A model generated the notes under the pieces. The model made no database searches. It had not been told where the DNA came from and worked only from the letters and a program-made list of their open reading frames with translations. This document shows, one piece after another, positions 49,673 to 57,846 of a stretch of DNA of 64,000 nucleotides (within the stretch, counting starts at the first letter, position 1; every line of letters begins with the position of its first letter). Source of the stretch: Rikenellaceae bacterium (GTDB lineage: Bacteria > Bacteroidota > Bacteroidia > Bacteroidales > Rikenellaceae); NCBI GenBank assembly GCA_015059785.1, contig SUZS01000002.1:62001-126000 (forward strand), in the 5' to 3' direction. Made by a program: the position numbers and the translations under genes.

Positions 49673-50632
49673 TTAGATTGAGAGTAGGAAATTCATCACA
49701 TCAACCTCATCTGCGTAGTCATTTAGACGGGGATATTGAGCCCTGCCGAATGGTACGCTGCGAGAGTGAATCTTTTCAGCCGACACAACACACTGTAGTC
49801 GGCTGTCGTTTTTCTTGAGCCAATCTTCTACCTCGTGAATGTTGTTGTAGTGGCAGATGTTTATTGAGCTTATAAAGCGCGGGAAACTTGCCTCGCCCTC
49901 AATCGCCAAAGCACCACCCCAGTCTGTGAAATTTTTACCTTGAAGGGTCATCAGCGCGCGGGCGTGACGGTAGTTGTTGCTGAAGCCCGCTGGCATCTGC
50001 GGTACTGTGAGGCTGAAGTTAAAACCCTCTGGTGCGAAGATTAACGACACATTTCTACAGCCTAATCCAGAGTAGGTAAAGATGTCTTTTGATAGATTGG
50101 CAATATCAGCCTCGCTCTCTCTGCCAGTAAGTACCGCTACCGAGTGGCGTGAACCGCGAATTAGTGTAGGGATGTCGCCAAACATAGCCCTAAAGTGGAG
50201 TGCCGCGCTGTCACTGCCTGTGGCAATCACTGCATCTACCGCCTGCCCGCTGTACTGCTCTATTATAAGCTCTGGCTCTATCTCTGTGAGCTGACCTACA
50301 ATGTACTCCATTATCACTCGGTCCTTTGAGGAGTACTTTACAACAGCAATGTTGCCACTTGCAATGGTGTAGAGAAGGTCTGCAAAACCTACAGCAGGGA
50401 TGTTCCCCGCCATAATTATTGCAACTCTCTTTGGTGCGTGAGGGGGTATAGTGTAGCCGTTAAGCCACGAAGTGAGCTTACTGCTGTCTAACATCTGCTC
50501 GCATATAGCAGCTATGGCAGTGGGTATCTGACAAAACCAACTGTTCTGCTCCTGCGCACGGTCAATCACAGAACGCGGAATACCCTGTAACCGCACCGAA
50601 AGCTCCGAAAATATCTCTACAACGCTTTTCAT
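49673..50632 (-). CDS. LuxC-like acyl-CoA reductase
   Basis: 319 residues of the aldehyde-dehydrogenase-like LuxC family, which reduces acyl-CoA or acyl-protein thioesters to aldehydes with NADPH. It has the nucleotide-binding IMAGNIPAVGFADLL and the catalytic-cysteine region TYSGLGCRNVSLIFAP. The substrate is unknown. Its stop directly touches the stop of the GlsB-like gene, with no terminator between, so the two transcripts overlap. The gene is shorter than Lux operon LuxC. Its neighbourhood with acyltransferases hints at a fatty-acyl use. The start has a promoter 4 nt before the ATG. Confidence 0.8.
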   Translation of the reverse strand: MKSVVEIFSELSVRLQGIPRSVIDRAQEQNSWFCQIPTAIAAICEQMLDSSKLTSWLNGYTIPPHAPKRVAIIMAGNIPAVGFADLLYTIASGNIAVVKYSSKDRVIMEYIVGQLTEIEPELIIEQYSGQAVDAVIATGSDSAALHFRAMFGDIPTLIRGSRHSVAVLTGRESEADIANLSKDIFTYSGLGCRNVSLIFAPEGFNFSLTVPQMPAGFSNNYRHARALMTLQGKNFTDWGGALAIEGEASFPRFISSINICHYNNIHEVEDWLKKNDSRLQCVVSAEKIHSRSVPFGRAQYPRLNDYADEVDVMNFLLSI

Positions 50633-50636
50633 ACAG

Positions 50637-50667
50637 CAAAGTTAGCAATTTATTGCAATATCTCAAA
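50637..50667 (-). promoter_or_regulatory. Promoter of the LuxC-like gene, predicted leaderless
   Basis: On the minus strand, TTTG (50664-50667), a 19-nt spacer and TAACTTTG (50637-50644), only 4 nt before the ATG. Confidence 0.75.
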
Positions 50668-50672
50668 ACAAA

Positions 50673-50698
50673 AGGAGGTCGCCATTGACGACCTCCCT
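50673..50698 (-). terminator. Terminator of the beta-helix lipoprotein gene
   Basis: GGAGGTCG (50674-50681) pairs with CGACCTCC (50689-50696); on the minus strand it is followed by TTTTGTTTT. A second weaker stem (AGCAGAC/GTCTGCT) lies 40 nt closer to the gene. Confidence 0.8.
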
Positions 50699-50763
50699 CC
50701 CATTAACTTTTTAACAAACAAAGCAGACTACTAAGACCGTCTGCTGGGGTCTTTTATAGTTGT

Positions 50764-53700
50764 TTACTTTGCTACATAAGGATATGCGTCCTTTGTTGCA
50801 GCGTCTGTATTTTCTGTTACGAAGGTTGCAATGCCACCATTAGTGTTGAATAAACCGCCTGTAACATTGATTGTACCACCGTAGTAAGACTCAAATATAC
50901 GATTCACAGAGCCACTTGTCCACAAGCTAGTGAACTTACCACCCTTGACCTGTATATCGCCACCATCAGCTGCACCGCAGAAGAAGCAACCGCCAGCGCT
51001 GCTATTAGCTTTTCCGTAGAACTCACCGTCGTTGATTGTGATAAGAGCAGATACATATGCAAAGTGACGAGTCGTTGATTTCTCAACGATGTTCTCAAAC
51101 TTACCACCATTAACAACAATCTCAGAACCTACATTAAACATTCCGTTGCCAGACTTAAATTCACCACCGTTGATAGTAATCTTACCACCCTCGCGGCTGT
51201 CTATAGCATAACGATATGTAGAAGGGCTATCAACAGCAGTACCAGTCTGAGTGTACTCACCAGACTCAATTATAACCTCGCCACCGACTGCTCTAACAAC
51301 AGACTCGTAAGCAACAACTTTACCATTTTTGATAGTTAATTTACCACCCTCATTTGCCTTAAATGCGCTAGAAGCAGGTGCAGTTACAGTCTTGCCGTTG
51401 AGGTCGATAACTACTGTGCCATCGATGTTGAGAGTCTCTGAAAGCTCAATGTTGCGGAGAAGAACGACAGTTGCGGTTGGATCATTAGTTGCCTTAGCAA
51501 TAGCGGCCTGGATAGTTGGCTCTGTGTAGAACTCGCTATAACCGGCATATCGTACAATAGCTTCATTCTCTTCGCGAATACCAGTAACTACAGTAGACTC
51601 GCTAATGTTTACTTCTGCTGTTAGGGTTGCATTTCCAACAGCAACCGAAGGATTACCATTTTCGTCAAGAGCAGTAATTGAACCACCCACGATATTAACT
51701 ACAGTACGCTCTGCGCTTGTAGTGCCATTGTTGTTGAGCTTAATAGCAGTGTAGTTCTCATGGGTTGCTTTGTCAACAGATGTGAAATTAGAGCCCTCTG
51801 CGTTAACAACAACATCCTCACCCCACACATTCAGAGCAATGAGACCTTTGATGTTAGAGTCTTTGATTTCAACCTTAGCATTATTAGATGCGCCAGAGAG
51901 GTTTACTGCGTAAGTAACATAGTCACTCTCAAGAGTTACGCCGTCAAGGGTAAGAGTTCCGTCGCTGCCGAAGTTTATACCTCGCTCGCAGTAGCTATCG
52001 TTGAACTTAAGAGTTATATCCTTAAGAGAAAGACTTGCTCCATTTGTAACACCAATAGCGCGCTTGGTACCACTGTATGTAAGTGTCTTACCGTTACCGT
52101 CAAGATTAACAGAACTACTAATAGCGATAGGCTCAGATGTGTTGACATCGCTAAGAAGACGGATACCAGACGCATTTGACTCAATAGCTCGTTCAATAGC
52201 ATCCTCAATAGTGTAGCAACCATAGAATTCATTATAACCATCGTAATATACAGCTGCAATAGGAGTGAGAACATCACCAACTACATATGTTGTATCGCTA
52301 ATATTGACTACTCCTGTAGCAGTTGAATTTGTAACGGCTGCAGAAGGTTGATCATTTTCGTCATAAGCAATAATTGAACCACCCTCGATGTTGATTACAC
52401 TATTCTCAGCAGCATTACCTGTACCATCGTTGTTGAGCTTAATAGCAGCGTAGTTCTCATGGGTTGCTTTGTCAACAGATGTGAAATCAGAGTTCACTGC
52501 ATTAACAACAACATTCTCACCCCATACATTCAGAGCAATGACACCTGTGATGTTAGAGTCTTTGATTTCAACCTTAGCATTATCAGAGCCGCCAGGGAGG
52601 TTTACTGCGTAAGTAACATAGTCACTCTCAAGAGTTACGCCGTCAAGGGTAAGAGTACCATTGGTGTTGTAATTAATACCTCGCTGGCAGTAGCTATCGT
52701 TGAACTTAAGAGTTATATTCTTAAGAGTGAGGTTTGTGCCAACAGCCTGATTTGTAACATCAATAGCGCGATCACTACCCTTGTATGTAAGTGTGTAGCC
52801 GTTACCGTTGATAACAACATCAGCATTCTCTGCAGAGATTACAAGGTTGTCAGTTGCACGAGTAAGGTCTGAGAGGTCAATGTTGCCACCAAGAGTAATC
52901 TCAGTAGTCTTACCCTCCTCAGCGTTCTCGATTGCGTTCTTCAGCTCGCTTGCAGTAGAAGCATTTACTGATACAATCTCCTCTGCTGGCTCAGTAAATA
53001 CAGGGTTAATAGTAACAGTAAAGTCTGTTGGCTTAGTAAGCAGAGCGCCGAGGATGTTTGTACGGAAGTTCTGCTTGAGAGGAACATCGTTGTATGATGT
53101 GCCGGTGAAAGCAAATGCTCCGCCGTTCTTTGTTGCGTTGAGTGTAAATGTTACATTGCTAACCATACCAGCCTTTGGTACAAGCAGATAGTTCATAGAT
53201 ACATAAGTGTAGCCACTCTTAAGCTCCTCTGCAGGGTTAAGATTGCAAGGCATTGTAGTAGCCTCAAATGTAACAGTACTCTTGTTGCCAGTGACATCGC
53301 CAGTAGAGATATCAAAACCGGTGTAGGTGTCAACAGTAACAGTACTTGTTGTAAGAGTAACCTCGTTCTTGTCAACAGCCTCCTTATCAGCCGCACTTAC
53401 AGCAGCGTTGAGCTGTGCAAATGGACGATAGAGAGTAAATGTTGTTGTACGAGGGTTTGTTGGGTCAAAGTTAGGCTCGTAGTGGTAGAACGCATCGCGG
53501 TCGTTGTCGTTAGCGTTAACATAATTTACAGTCACAACCTTGCCGTCAAAGGCGTAGAAACCCTGTGGAGCCTCAGCAGTACCAACATTCTTATCAGCCC
53601 ACAGAGCAATGTTGTACTTCATACCCTTAAGCAAAGGCAGGGTAAAGGTAAAGTTACCAGATGTTCTTGTAGCTGTACCGCGAAGAGCCTCAAGCTCTGC

Positions 53701-53913
53701 ACCGTTAGCTGCATCAAAAACATAGTAACGAAGAAGAGTAGCGTTAGCACCATTGCCATAAGTGTTGGCACGGGTACCAAGCTCTGGAAGATCAACGGTA
53801 AAGGTCATCTCAACCTCTCCGCCACCTACGATAGAAGACGAGATGTCCTCCTTCGCACACGATGCTGTGAACAATACAGCCACAGCCATCAGAAAACGAA
53901 AAATGTTTTTCAT
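50764..53913 (-). CDS. Large lipoprotein with repeated beta-helix-like domains
   Basis: 1049 residues from MKNIFRFLM; the signal peptide ends in lipobox ASC (Cys19). Residues about 25-310 look like a DUF6562/fimbrillin-type beta-domain (FTVDLPELGTRA, YNIALWADK, YRPFAQLNAAV). The rest is a right-handed beta-helix of pectate-lyase/parallel-repeat type: YTLTYKGSDRAIDV then LKNITLKFNDSYC. A stretch of about 233 residues occurs twice in tandem, close to identical, and a third, more diverged unit follows (EGGKLTIKNG, GEVIIESGEYTQTG). No catalytic residues are evident, so a surface adhesin or glycan-binding role is more likely than an enzyme (inference). A repeat-rich surface protein of this kind can vary by recombination. 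The longer open frame before Met14 is ignored because it lacks a signal. Confidence 0.8.
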   Translation of the reverse strand: MKNIFRFLMAVAVLFTASCAKEDISSSIVGGGEVEMTFTVDLPELGTRANTYGNGANATLLRYYVFDAANGAELEALRGTATRTSGNFTFTLPLLKGMKYNIALWADKNVGTAEAPQGFYAFDGKVVTVNYVNANDNDRDAFYHYEPNFDPTNPRTTTFTLYRPFAQLNAAVSAADKEAVDKNEVTLTTSTVTVDTYTGFDISTGDVTGNKSTVTFEATTMPCNLNPAEELKSGYTYVSMNYLLVPKAGMVSNVTFTLNATKNGGAFAFTGTSYNDVPLKQNFRTNILGALLTKPTDFTVTINPVFTEPAEEIVSVNASTASELKNAIENAEEGKTTEITLGGNIDLSDLTRATDNLVISAENADVVINGNGYTLTYKGSDRAIDVTNQAVGTNLTLKNITLKFNDSYCQRGINYNTNGTLTLDGVTLESDYVTYAVNLPGGSDNAKVEIKDSNITGVIALNVWGENVVVNAVNSDFTSVDKATHENYAAIKLNNDGTGNAAENSVINIEGGSIIAYDENDQPSAAVTNSTATGVVNISDTTYVVGDVLTPIAAVYYDGYNEFYGCYTIEDAIERAIESNASGIRLLSDVNTSEPIAISSSVNLDGNGKTLTYSGTKRAIGVTNGASLSLKDITLKFNDSYCERGINFGSDGTLTLDGVTLESDYVTYAVNLSGASNNAKVEIKDSNIKGLIALNVWGEDVVVNAEGSNFTSVDKATHENYTAIKLNNNGTTSAERTVVNIVGGSITALDENGNPSVAVGNATLTAEVNISESTVVTGIREENEAIVRYAGYSEFYTEPTIQAAIAKATNDPTATVVLLRNIELSETLNIDGTVVIDLNGKTVTAPASSAFKANEGGKLTIKNGKVVAYESVVRAVGGEVIIESGEYTQTGTAVDSPSTYRYAIDSREGGKITINGGEFKSGNGMFNVGSEIVVNGGKFENIVEKSTTRHFAYVSALITINDGEFYGKANSSAGGCFFCGAADGGDIQVKGGKFTSLWTSGSVNRIFESYYGGTINVTGGLFNTNGGIATFVTENTDAATKDAYPYVAK
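51731..52024 (-). repeat. In-gene direct repeat, unit B of the beta-helix lipoprotein
   Basis: Matches 52430-52723 with a constant offset of 699 nt (233 codons) and few differences over about 290 nt. The duplication is in frame and continues, more diverged, on both sides. Confidence 0.85.
52430..52723 (-). repeat. In-gene direct repeat, unit A of the beta-helix lipoprotein
   Basis: The upstream (protein N-terminal) copy of the duplicated block at 51731-52024. The coding sense is minus, so this unit is translated first. Confidence 0.85.
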
Positions 53914-54033
53914 AATTAATAAAATTTGGTTAAAATGTTTATATATGTACATAGCAAATCGGGCGATAAGATGTCTTGTCGCCTGAATATTTGTATAAAA
54001 TGCTGTTGGTTAGTGAGTTAAGAATGCAAAAAT

Positions 54034-54042
54034 CCCCCCCCC
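54034..54042. repeat. C9 homopolymer in the leader of the beta-helix lipoprotein gene
   Basis: Nine C in a row (plus strand) flanked by AAAAAT and GATTTTT, so the region can also form a small A/T stem around it. It lies between the promoter at 54112-54142 and the lipoprotein ATG at 53913, within the transcribed leader. Confidence 0.7.
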
Positions 54043-54111
54043 GATTTTTCGGAGAGGGAATATATATGCAACCATATGTATTCTTGCTGTCATATCTCTA
54101 TTAATACGAAG

Positions 54112-54142
54112 CAAAGATAATATTTTTGGTCGAAAGTTCCAA
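54112..54142 (-). promoter_or_regulatory. Candidate promoter of the beta-helix lipoprotein gene
   Basis: On the minus strand, TTG (54140-54142), a 20-nt spacer and TATCTTTG (54112-54119). The leader would be almost 200 nt, unusually long for this window. Confidence 0.55.
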
Positions 54143-54159
54143 GACTTTTTTGTCTTTTT

Positions 54160-54555
54160 TTATTTCTTTGCCTCAAGAATTGGCAGATTTGCCTCGGTAG
54201 GGATATAGACAACCTTGTCTGGAATATTGTTCTGCTGGCGCACCCATAGGTACTGGATATAAGTTGTTGTCAGTGAGCCATTCTCAATGCGGATAGCCTC
54301 AGCAGCACCCTTTGCGCGCTCAATCTCTGCCTGAGCGTTGAGCTTCTCAGCCTCAAGGTTTGCCTTTGCCTCCTCAATCTTAATCTGGCGGTTCTGCTCT
54401 GCCTTTGCAAGCTCTGCGCGGCCGCTCATCTCCTGCTGCCATACATTATACATAGGTATACCGAACATAAGTCCGAGGATTACGCCAAGAGCGATAAGTG
54501 CAAGAACAACAAGTCCCCAGATTGTGCTTGCAGTAGCGTTGTTTTGGTTTGACAT
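54160..54555 (-). CDS. Small membrane protein with coiled coil, stomatin/prohibitin-like
   Basis: 131 residues. A short N-terminal tail, one membrane helix (about 13-34, WGLVVLALIALGVILGLMFG), then a charged Ala/Glu-rich coiled coil (45-90, AELAKAEQNRQIKIEEAKAN and so on) and a small C-terminal segment ending LPILEAKK. The coiled coil with EIERAKGAAEAIRIENGSL resembles the C-terminal part of SPFH/band-7 proteins, but the band-7 domain itself is missing. So it is either a truncated relative or a small protein that assembles with SPFH partners. Its function is unknown. It lies downstream of rpsU after a terminator; the promoter is not obvious. Confidence 0.65.
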   Translation of the reverse strand: MSNQNNATASTIWGLVVLALIALGVILGLMFGIPMYNVWQQEMSGRAELAKAEQNRQIKIEEAKANLEAEKLNAQAEIERAKGAAEAIRIENGSLTTTYIQYLWVRQQNNIPDKVVYIPTEANLPILEAKK

Positions 54556-54579
54556 AGTATTTAATGTTTAAGGTTTATA

Positions 54580-54610
54580 AAAAAAAGGCTGCCCGATTGG
54601 ACAGCCTTGA
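54580..54610 (-). terminator. Terminator of rpsU
   Basis: On the minus strand, AAGGCTGTCC and GGGCAGCCTT form a stem of about 10 bp (one G-U) ending in eight U. It starts 6 nt after the rpsU stop. Confidence 0.85.
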
Positions 54611-54615
54611 CTTTG

Positions 54616-54810
54616 CTACTCAGCCTCCTCGCGGTGAAGCTTCTCAACATAGATAGCGTGTGCCATCTTCTCGCGCTTTGCGATTGAAGGCTTTGTGAAG
54701 TACTGACGAGCGCGAAGCTCCTTCAGAACACCTGTACGCTCATACTTACGCTTAAACTTCTTAAGGGCGCGCTCGATATTCTCGCCCTCCTTAACTGGCA
54801 TAATAATCAT
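54616..54810 (-). CDS. rpsU: 30S ribosomal protein bS21
   Basis: 64 residues, basic, beginning MIIMPVKEGENIERALKKFKR-like and with the bS21 helix RKYERTGVLKELRARQYF. It is the small-subunit protein that sits near the anti-Shine-Dalgarno sequence. In Bacteroidia, bS21 helps to hide the anti-SD of 16S rRNA, and rpsU can be autoregulated through an SD site (known for Flavobacteriia). Here a purine run AAAAAAGGAAAG ends 5 nt before the ATG, an SD-like site stronger than those of its neighbours. The leader can fold (see the separate entry). Confidence 0.95.
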   Translation of the reverse strand: MIIMPVKEGENIERALKKFKRKYERTGVLKELRARQYFTKPSIAKREKMAHAIYVEKLHREEAE

Positions 54811-54898
54811 AATATCTTTCCTTTTTTAATTTGTTGTTCTAATTTTTGTTTTTGTTGCATCTCCTCTTTCGGAGTAACATCGTTCACTCCTACTCAAG
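54811..54898 (-). promoter_or_regulatory. rpsU leader with hairpin, possible bS21 autoregulatory site
   Basis: On the minus strand, CCTCTTGAGTAGGAGT and ACTCCGAAAGAGG form a nested stem (outer CCTCTT/AAGAGG, inner GGAGT/ACTCC) in the gap between the HhH gene stop and rpsU. An SD-like AAAAAAGGAAAG lies next to the start. No TAnnTTTG promoter was seen, so rpsU may be read from the upstream operon. The regulatory role is inferred from what is known in Flavobacteriia. Confidence 0.4.
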
Positions 54899-54924
54899 AG
54901 GCCTGCCGGCTTTTGGATTACTCA

Positions 54925-56016
54925 CTATTGAAAATTCGAAGGAATTTCGCCGAAATGAAGATATGGTGCAAGCTTTGCTGCCTGCTCCTCAGTAAATATG
55001 TCATCACTTACAATATCCTCAAACGACTTCCAGCCTCCTTTCGATTTGCGTAGTTGAATAATCTTGTTTATCGCCTTCCGAGTCATATATGGATGATACT
55101 CCAACTCCGAAGCGGGTGCAAAGTTAATATCAATTTTTGAAAAAACACAACTATCGCAGCAAATTTCTTTAGAAAATCGTGCAAAATTTTCACTTGTAAC
55201 GCATTTTAGCTCTGAAAGTTGGTCTATACTGACAAATCCTCCCAACAATTTGCGGTACATAACTATCGCACCCGCCGTTTTTGGACCTATGCCACGCACC
55301 CCTACAAGGGTAGTGCTGTCGGCAGAATTTATCTCAACCTTACCGCCATACGGCTTGGGCTCAGGGAAAATCACATAGCGCGCAAGCGAGTCTGCCATCT
55401 CGGGCGATACAGCCCAACAGTCCGCAAGCTCAGCCATATTACGAATACCCTCTTCTCCTTGGTCGCGATAATCTATCAGAGCCTCGGCCTGACGATATGT
55501 AAAGCCTACCCTCTGTAGATAGTCAATGCCTACGGTGTCTATCCTAAACTTCTCATAGGGATGCGGAACGCGTTCAGCTCGTTTCTGCTCCCACCTCTGC
55601 CGTCTGAGTTGCTTTAGGGTATCTACTTTTGGCTCATCACGCTTTATTGGCTTAGCCTTAAACTGCTCGCCAATAATGATATAGGGTTGTAGAGCATTAA
55701 ACATTGAGTCCGTTACTCCATAGCAGAGCGCAAACTCTTCGGCAATCTCAAAGACCTTGCCCCTTGCGCGATATTTGAGCAGTGATACGGCTGTGTGTTT
55801 TTCAAAACCAAGAGCAAGCAACTCTTGATAGGTTACAGTATTTGGGTCAAAGGTAAATAGCGAGTCCCTCTGCTCCTTGTTAGACTCTTGCTCGGCCACA
55901 ATATGCTCTATAGCCCTATTGGTACTTATCTTATCGGCTATAACGACTACGGCTGTAATTGCCATAATCATCACGATAAGTGCCACTGCGCCTGCTGCCT
56001 GTTGCTTGTCTATCAT
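54925..56016 (-). CDS. Membrane-anchored helix-hairpin-helix protein (ComEA-like)
   Basis: 363 residues starting at the ATG that overlaps the ubiD-like stop (TGATG). One N-terminal membrane helix (about 9-28), then a charged linker and at least three helix-hairpin-helix repeats. These include LVGVRGIGPKTAGAIVMYRK (clearest HhH), EYHPYMTRKAINKIIQLRK, and earlier less regular ones (TYQELLALGFEKHTAVSLL, YLQRVGFTYRQAEALIDYRD). These motifs bind DNA without sequence preference. In ComEA-type proteins the domain sits outside the inner membrane and pulls in DNA for natural transformation, but the long multi-HhH form of Bacteroidota is not proven to do this. Confidence 0.8.
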   Translation of the reverse strand: MIDKQQAAGAVALIVMIMAITAVVVIADKISTNRAIEHIVAEQESNKEQRDSLFTFDPNTVTYQELLALGFEKHTAVSLLKYRARGKVFEIAEEFALCYGVTDSMFNALQPYIIIGEQFKAKPIKRDEPKVDTLKQLRRQRWEQKRAERVPHPYEKFRIDTVGIDYLQRVGFTYRQAEALIDYRDQGEEGIRNMAELADCWAVSPEMADSLARYVIFPEPKPYGGKVEINSADSTTLVGVRGIGPKTAGAIVMYRKLLGGFVSIDQLSELKCVTSENFARFSKEICCDSCVFSKIDINFAPASELEYHPYMTRKAINKIIQLRKSKGGWKSFEDIVSDDIFTEEQAAKLAPYLHFGEIPSNFQ

Positions 56017-57842
56017 CACCACTCGGCTTTGTCGTTAAATGTCAATTTGCGGTATTTGAGCGACGGCGAGGCGATAAACTCTCCAATGCCATACTCCTGC
56101 CAACGCTTGTCTACAGCCTCAATAACCTCTGGCGTAGATGTTACAACATTTGGGAAGCGAGCGGGGTTACCCTCACTACCAGGGATTTTTACGCGGGCAT
56201 CGACAACAATCTTGTCGTTGCTCAGGGTTATATCTCTGCTTGGGTCGGTATTTGCTGCAGCTATCCATAGCAAATCCTCAGCCTCAAATCCCTCGGCGCG
56301 GCAGTCAAAGAGTACAATGTAGTTGCAGGCAATACCCTTCTGACTGACTATTGCTTGTAGGTCTATTTCGGCACTATTATCCGCAAAAAGTAGCAGTGTG
56401 CTCCACTTATCTACTAACGCCTTACTCATTGTAACTCCCTCTGGTAGAGTAACTTCGCCAACGGTTGGTGTGGAGGCTATATCTTGTACCTTGGTAAGGT
56501 CTAACGCCATCTTGCCGCCGTAACCACAAGTGGCAGTAGCGTGGTCAAGCACATCGTAGATGCCCTCGCTGCGGATTATCGCCTCCTTAGGGTTGCAGTT
56601 GCGCAGTAGAGCGGCTATTTGGTCACTGTTGCGGACAATAGTACACTCTGGAGTGAGTAGCAGATACTTGTTAAACATCATTTGTCCTGCACTCCACATA
56701 CCAAGTGCTACTTTTGCTGACTGTCCAGTATATCTGCTCTTGAGAGATATAATGGCGATGTTGTGCGATGTGCCAGCCGTTGGCATTGTCATATCAACAA
56801 TCTCGGGCTGCATAACAAGGCGTATTGGTGCAAGGAAAATTCGCTCTGTGGCGATAGATATATAGGCATCCTCCTGCGGCGGAATACCCACTACTGTAGC
56901 AGGATAGACAGCATCCTTGCGATGTGTGATAGCTGTGACATGGAAGCGAGGGTAGAGCTCTTTAAGAGAATAGAAACCAGTATGGTCGCCAAAATCTCCC
57001 TCTACAGCCAGAGGCTCAGTTGGGTCAACATATCCCTCAATTATAAAGTCGCAGTCAGAGGGTATATAGATATCGTTTGTAATGCACTTGACGAGCTTTA
57101 CGGGCTTGCGGCGCAAGAAACCAGCCAACAGATACTCGTCCATATTGTCTGGCATCGGTGCTGTAGCGGCATAGGTATAGACTGGGTCTCCGCCTATTGC
57201 TACAGAGACTGGCATACGCTTTCCTAAAGCCTTGTAGCCGTCATAGTGGCGCGCACCAGTCTTATGGCGGTGCCAGTGCATACCCGTTGTGTGGCTGTCA
57301 AAGACCTGCATACGGTACATACCCACATTTCTAACACCAGTACATGGGTCAAGGGTATTTACCATCGGTAGGGTCACAAATCTGCCACCATCACATCCCC
57401 AACTCTTGAGAATAGGTAGTATATCAAGTGAAGCCTTCTCGCCCTTAAGAACGACCTGCTGACACTCCCCCTTGCCCTTTAGCTTGCGCGGAAACCACTT
57501 TGCCACCTCGCCCAGCAACGGAAGCATCTTCAGCTTATCCATAAGCCCCTCTTTTGGCGAGAGTACTTGAGACAGTAGTGAGTCAATACGGGTAGAGATA
57601 TCCTCGCTCTTCTCAACACCCAAAGCAAGAGAAATGCGCCTCTCAGAGCCCATCATATTTGTTAGAACGGGGAACCCAGTGTCCGTATTCTCAAACAGCA
57701 GAGCCTTGCCACCACCTTCGCTCTTTGCCTGACGGTCGGTGAGCTCTGCAATCTCATAAAGAGATGAAACTGGAGTGCCGATGCGAATCAACTCACCGGC
57801 ACTCTGAAGTGTTGCAATATATTCTTGTAAGTTTTTGTACAT
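56016..57842 (-). CDS. UbiD-family decarboxylase (menaquinone-type)
   Basis: 608 residues from MYKNLQEYIATL at 57842; the longer frame runs back into the transporter gene. It belongs to the prenylated-FMN-dependent UbiD family. In Bacteroidota the roughly 600-residue members are linked to menaquinone (futalosine route) or ubiquinone-like decarboxylation. Visible: PILKSWGCDGGRFVTLP (prFMN phosphate region), MHWHRHKTGARH, the catalytic E-R-E region around EGDFGDHTGFYS, and the C-terminal VDKRWQEYGIG. The partner UbiX is not in the window. It lies between the HhH gene (1-nt overlap) and the transporter gene (4-nt gap). Confidence 0.85.
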   Translation of the reverse strand: MYKNLQEYIATLQSAGELIRIGTPVSSLYEIAELTDRQAKSEGGGKALLFENTDTGFPVLTNMMGSERRISLALGVEKSEDISTRIDSLLSQVLSPKEGLMDKLKMLPLLGEVAKWFPRKLKGKGECQQVVLKGEKASLDILPILKSWGCDGGRFVTLPMVNTLDPCTGVRNVGMYRMQVFDSHTTGMHWHRHKTGARHYDGYKALGKRMPVSVAIGGDPVYTYAATAPMPDNMDEYLLAGFLRRKPVKLVKCITNDIYIPSDCDFIIEGYVDPTEPLAVEGDFGDHTGFYSLKELYPRFHVTAITHRKDAVYPATVVGIPPQEDAYISIATERIFLAPIRLVMQPEIVDMTMPTAGTSHNIAIISLKSRYTGQSAKVALGMWSAGQMMFNKYLLLTPECTIVRNSDQIAALLRNCNPKEAIIRSEGIYDVLDHATATCGYGGKMALDLTKVQDIASTPTVGEVTLPEGVTMSKALVDKWSTLLLFADNSAEIDLQAIVSQKGIACNYIVLFDCRAEGFEAEDLLWIAAANTDPSRDITLSNDKIVVDARVKIPGSEGNPARFPNVVTSTPEVIEAVDKRWQEYGIGEFIASPSLKYRKLTFNDKAEW

Positions 57843-57846
57843 ACTA

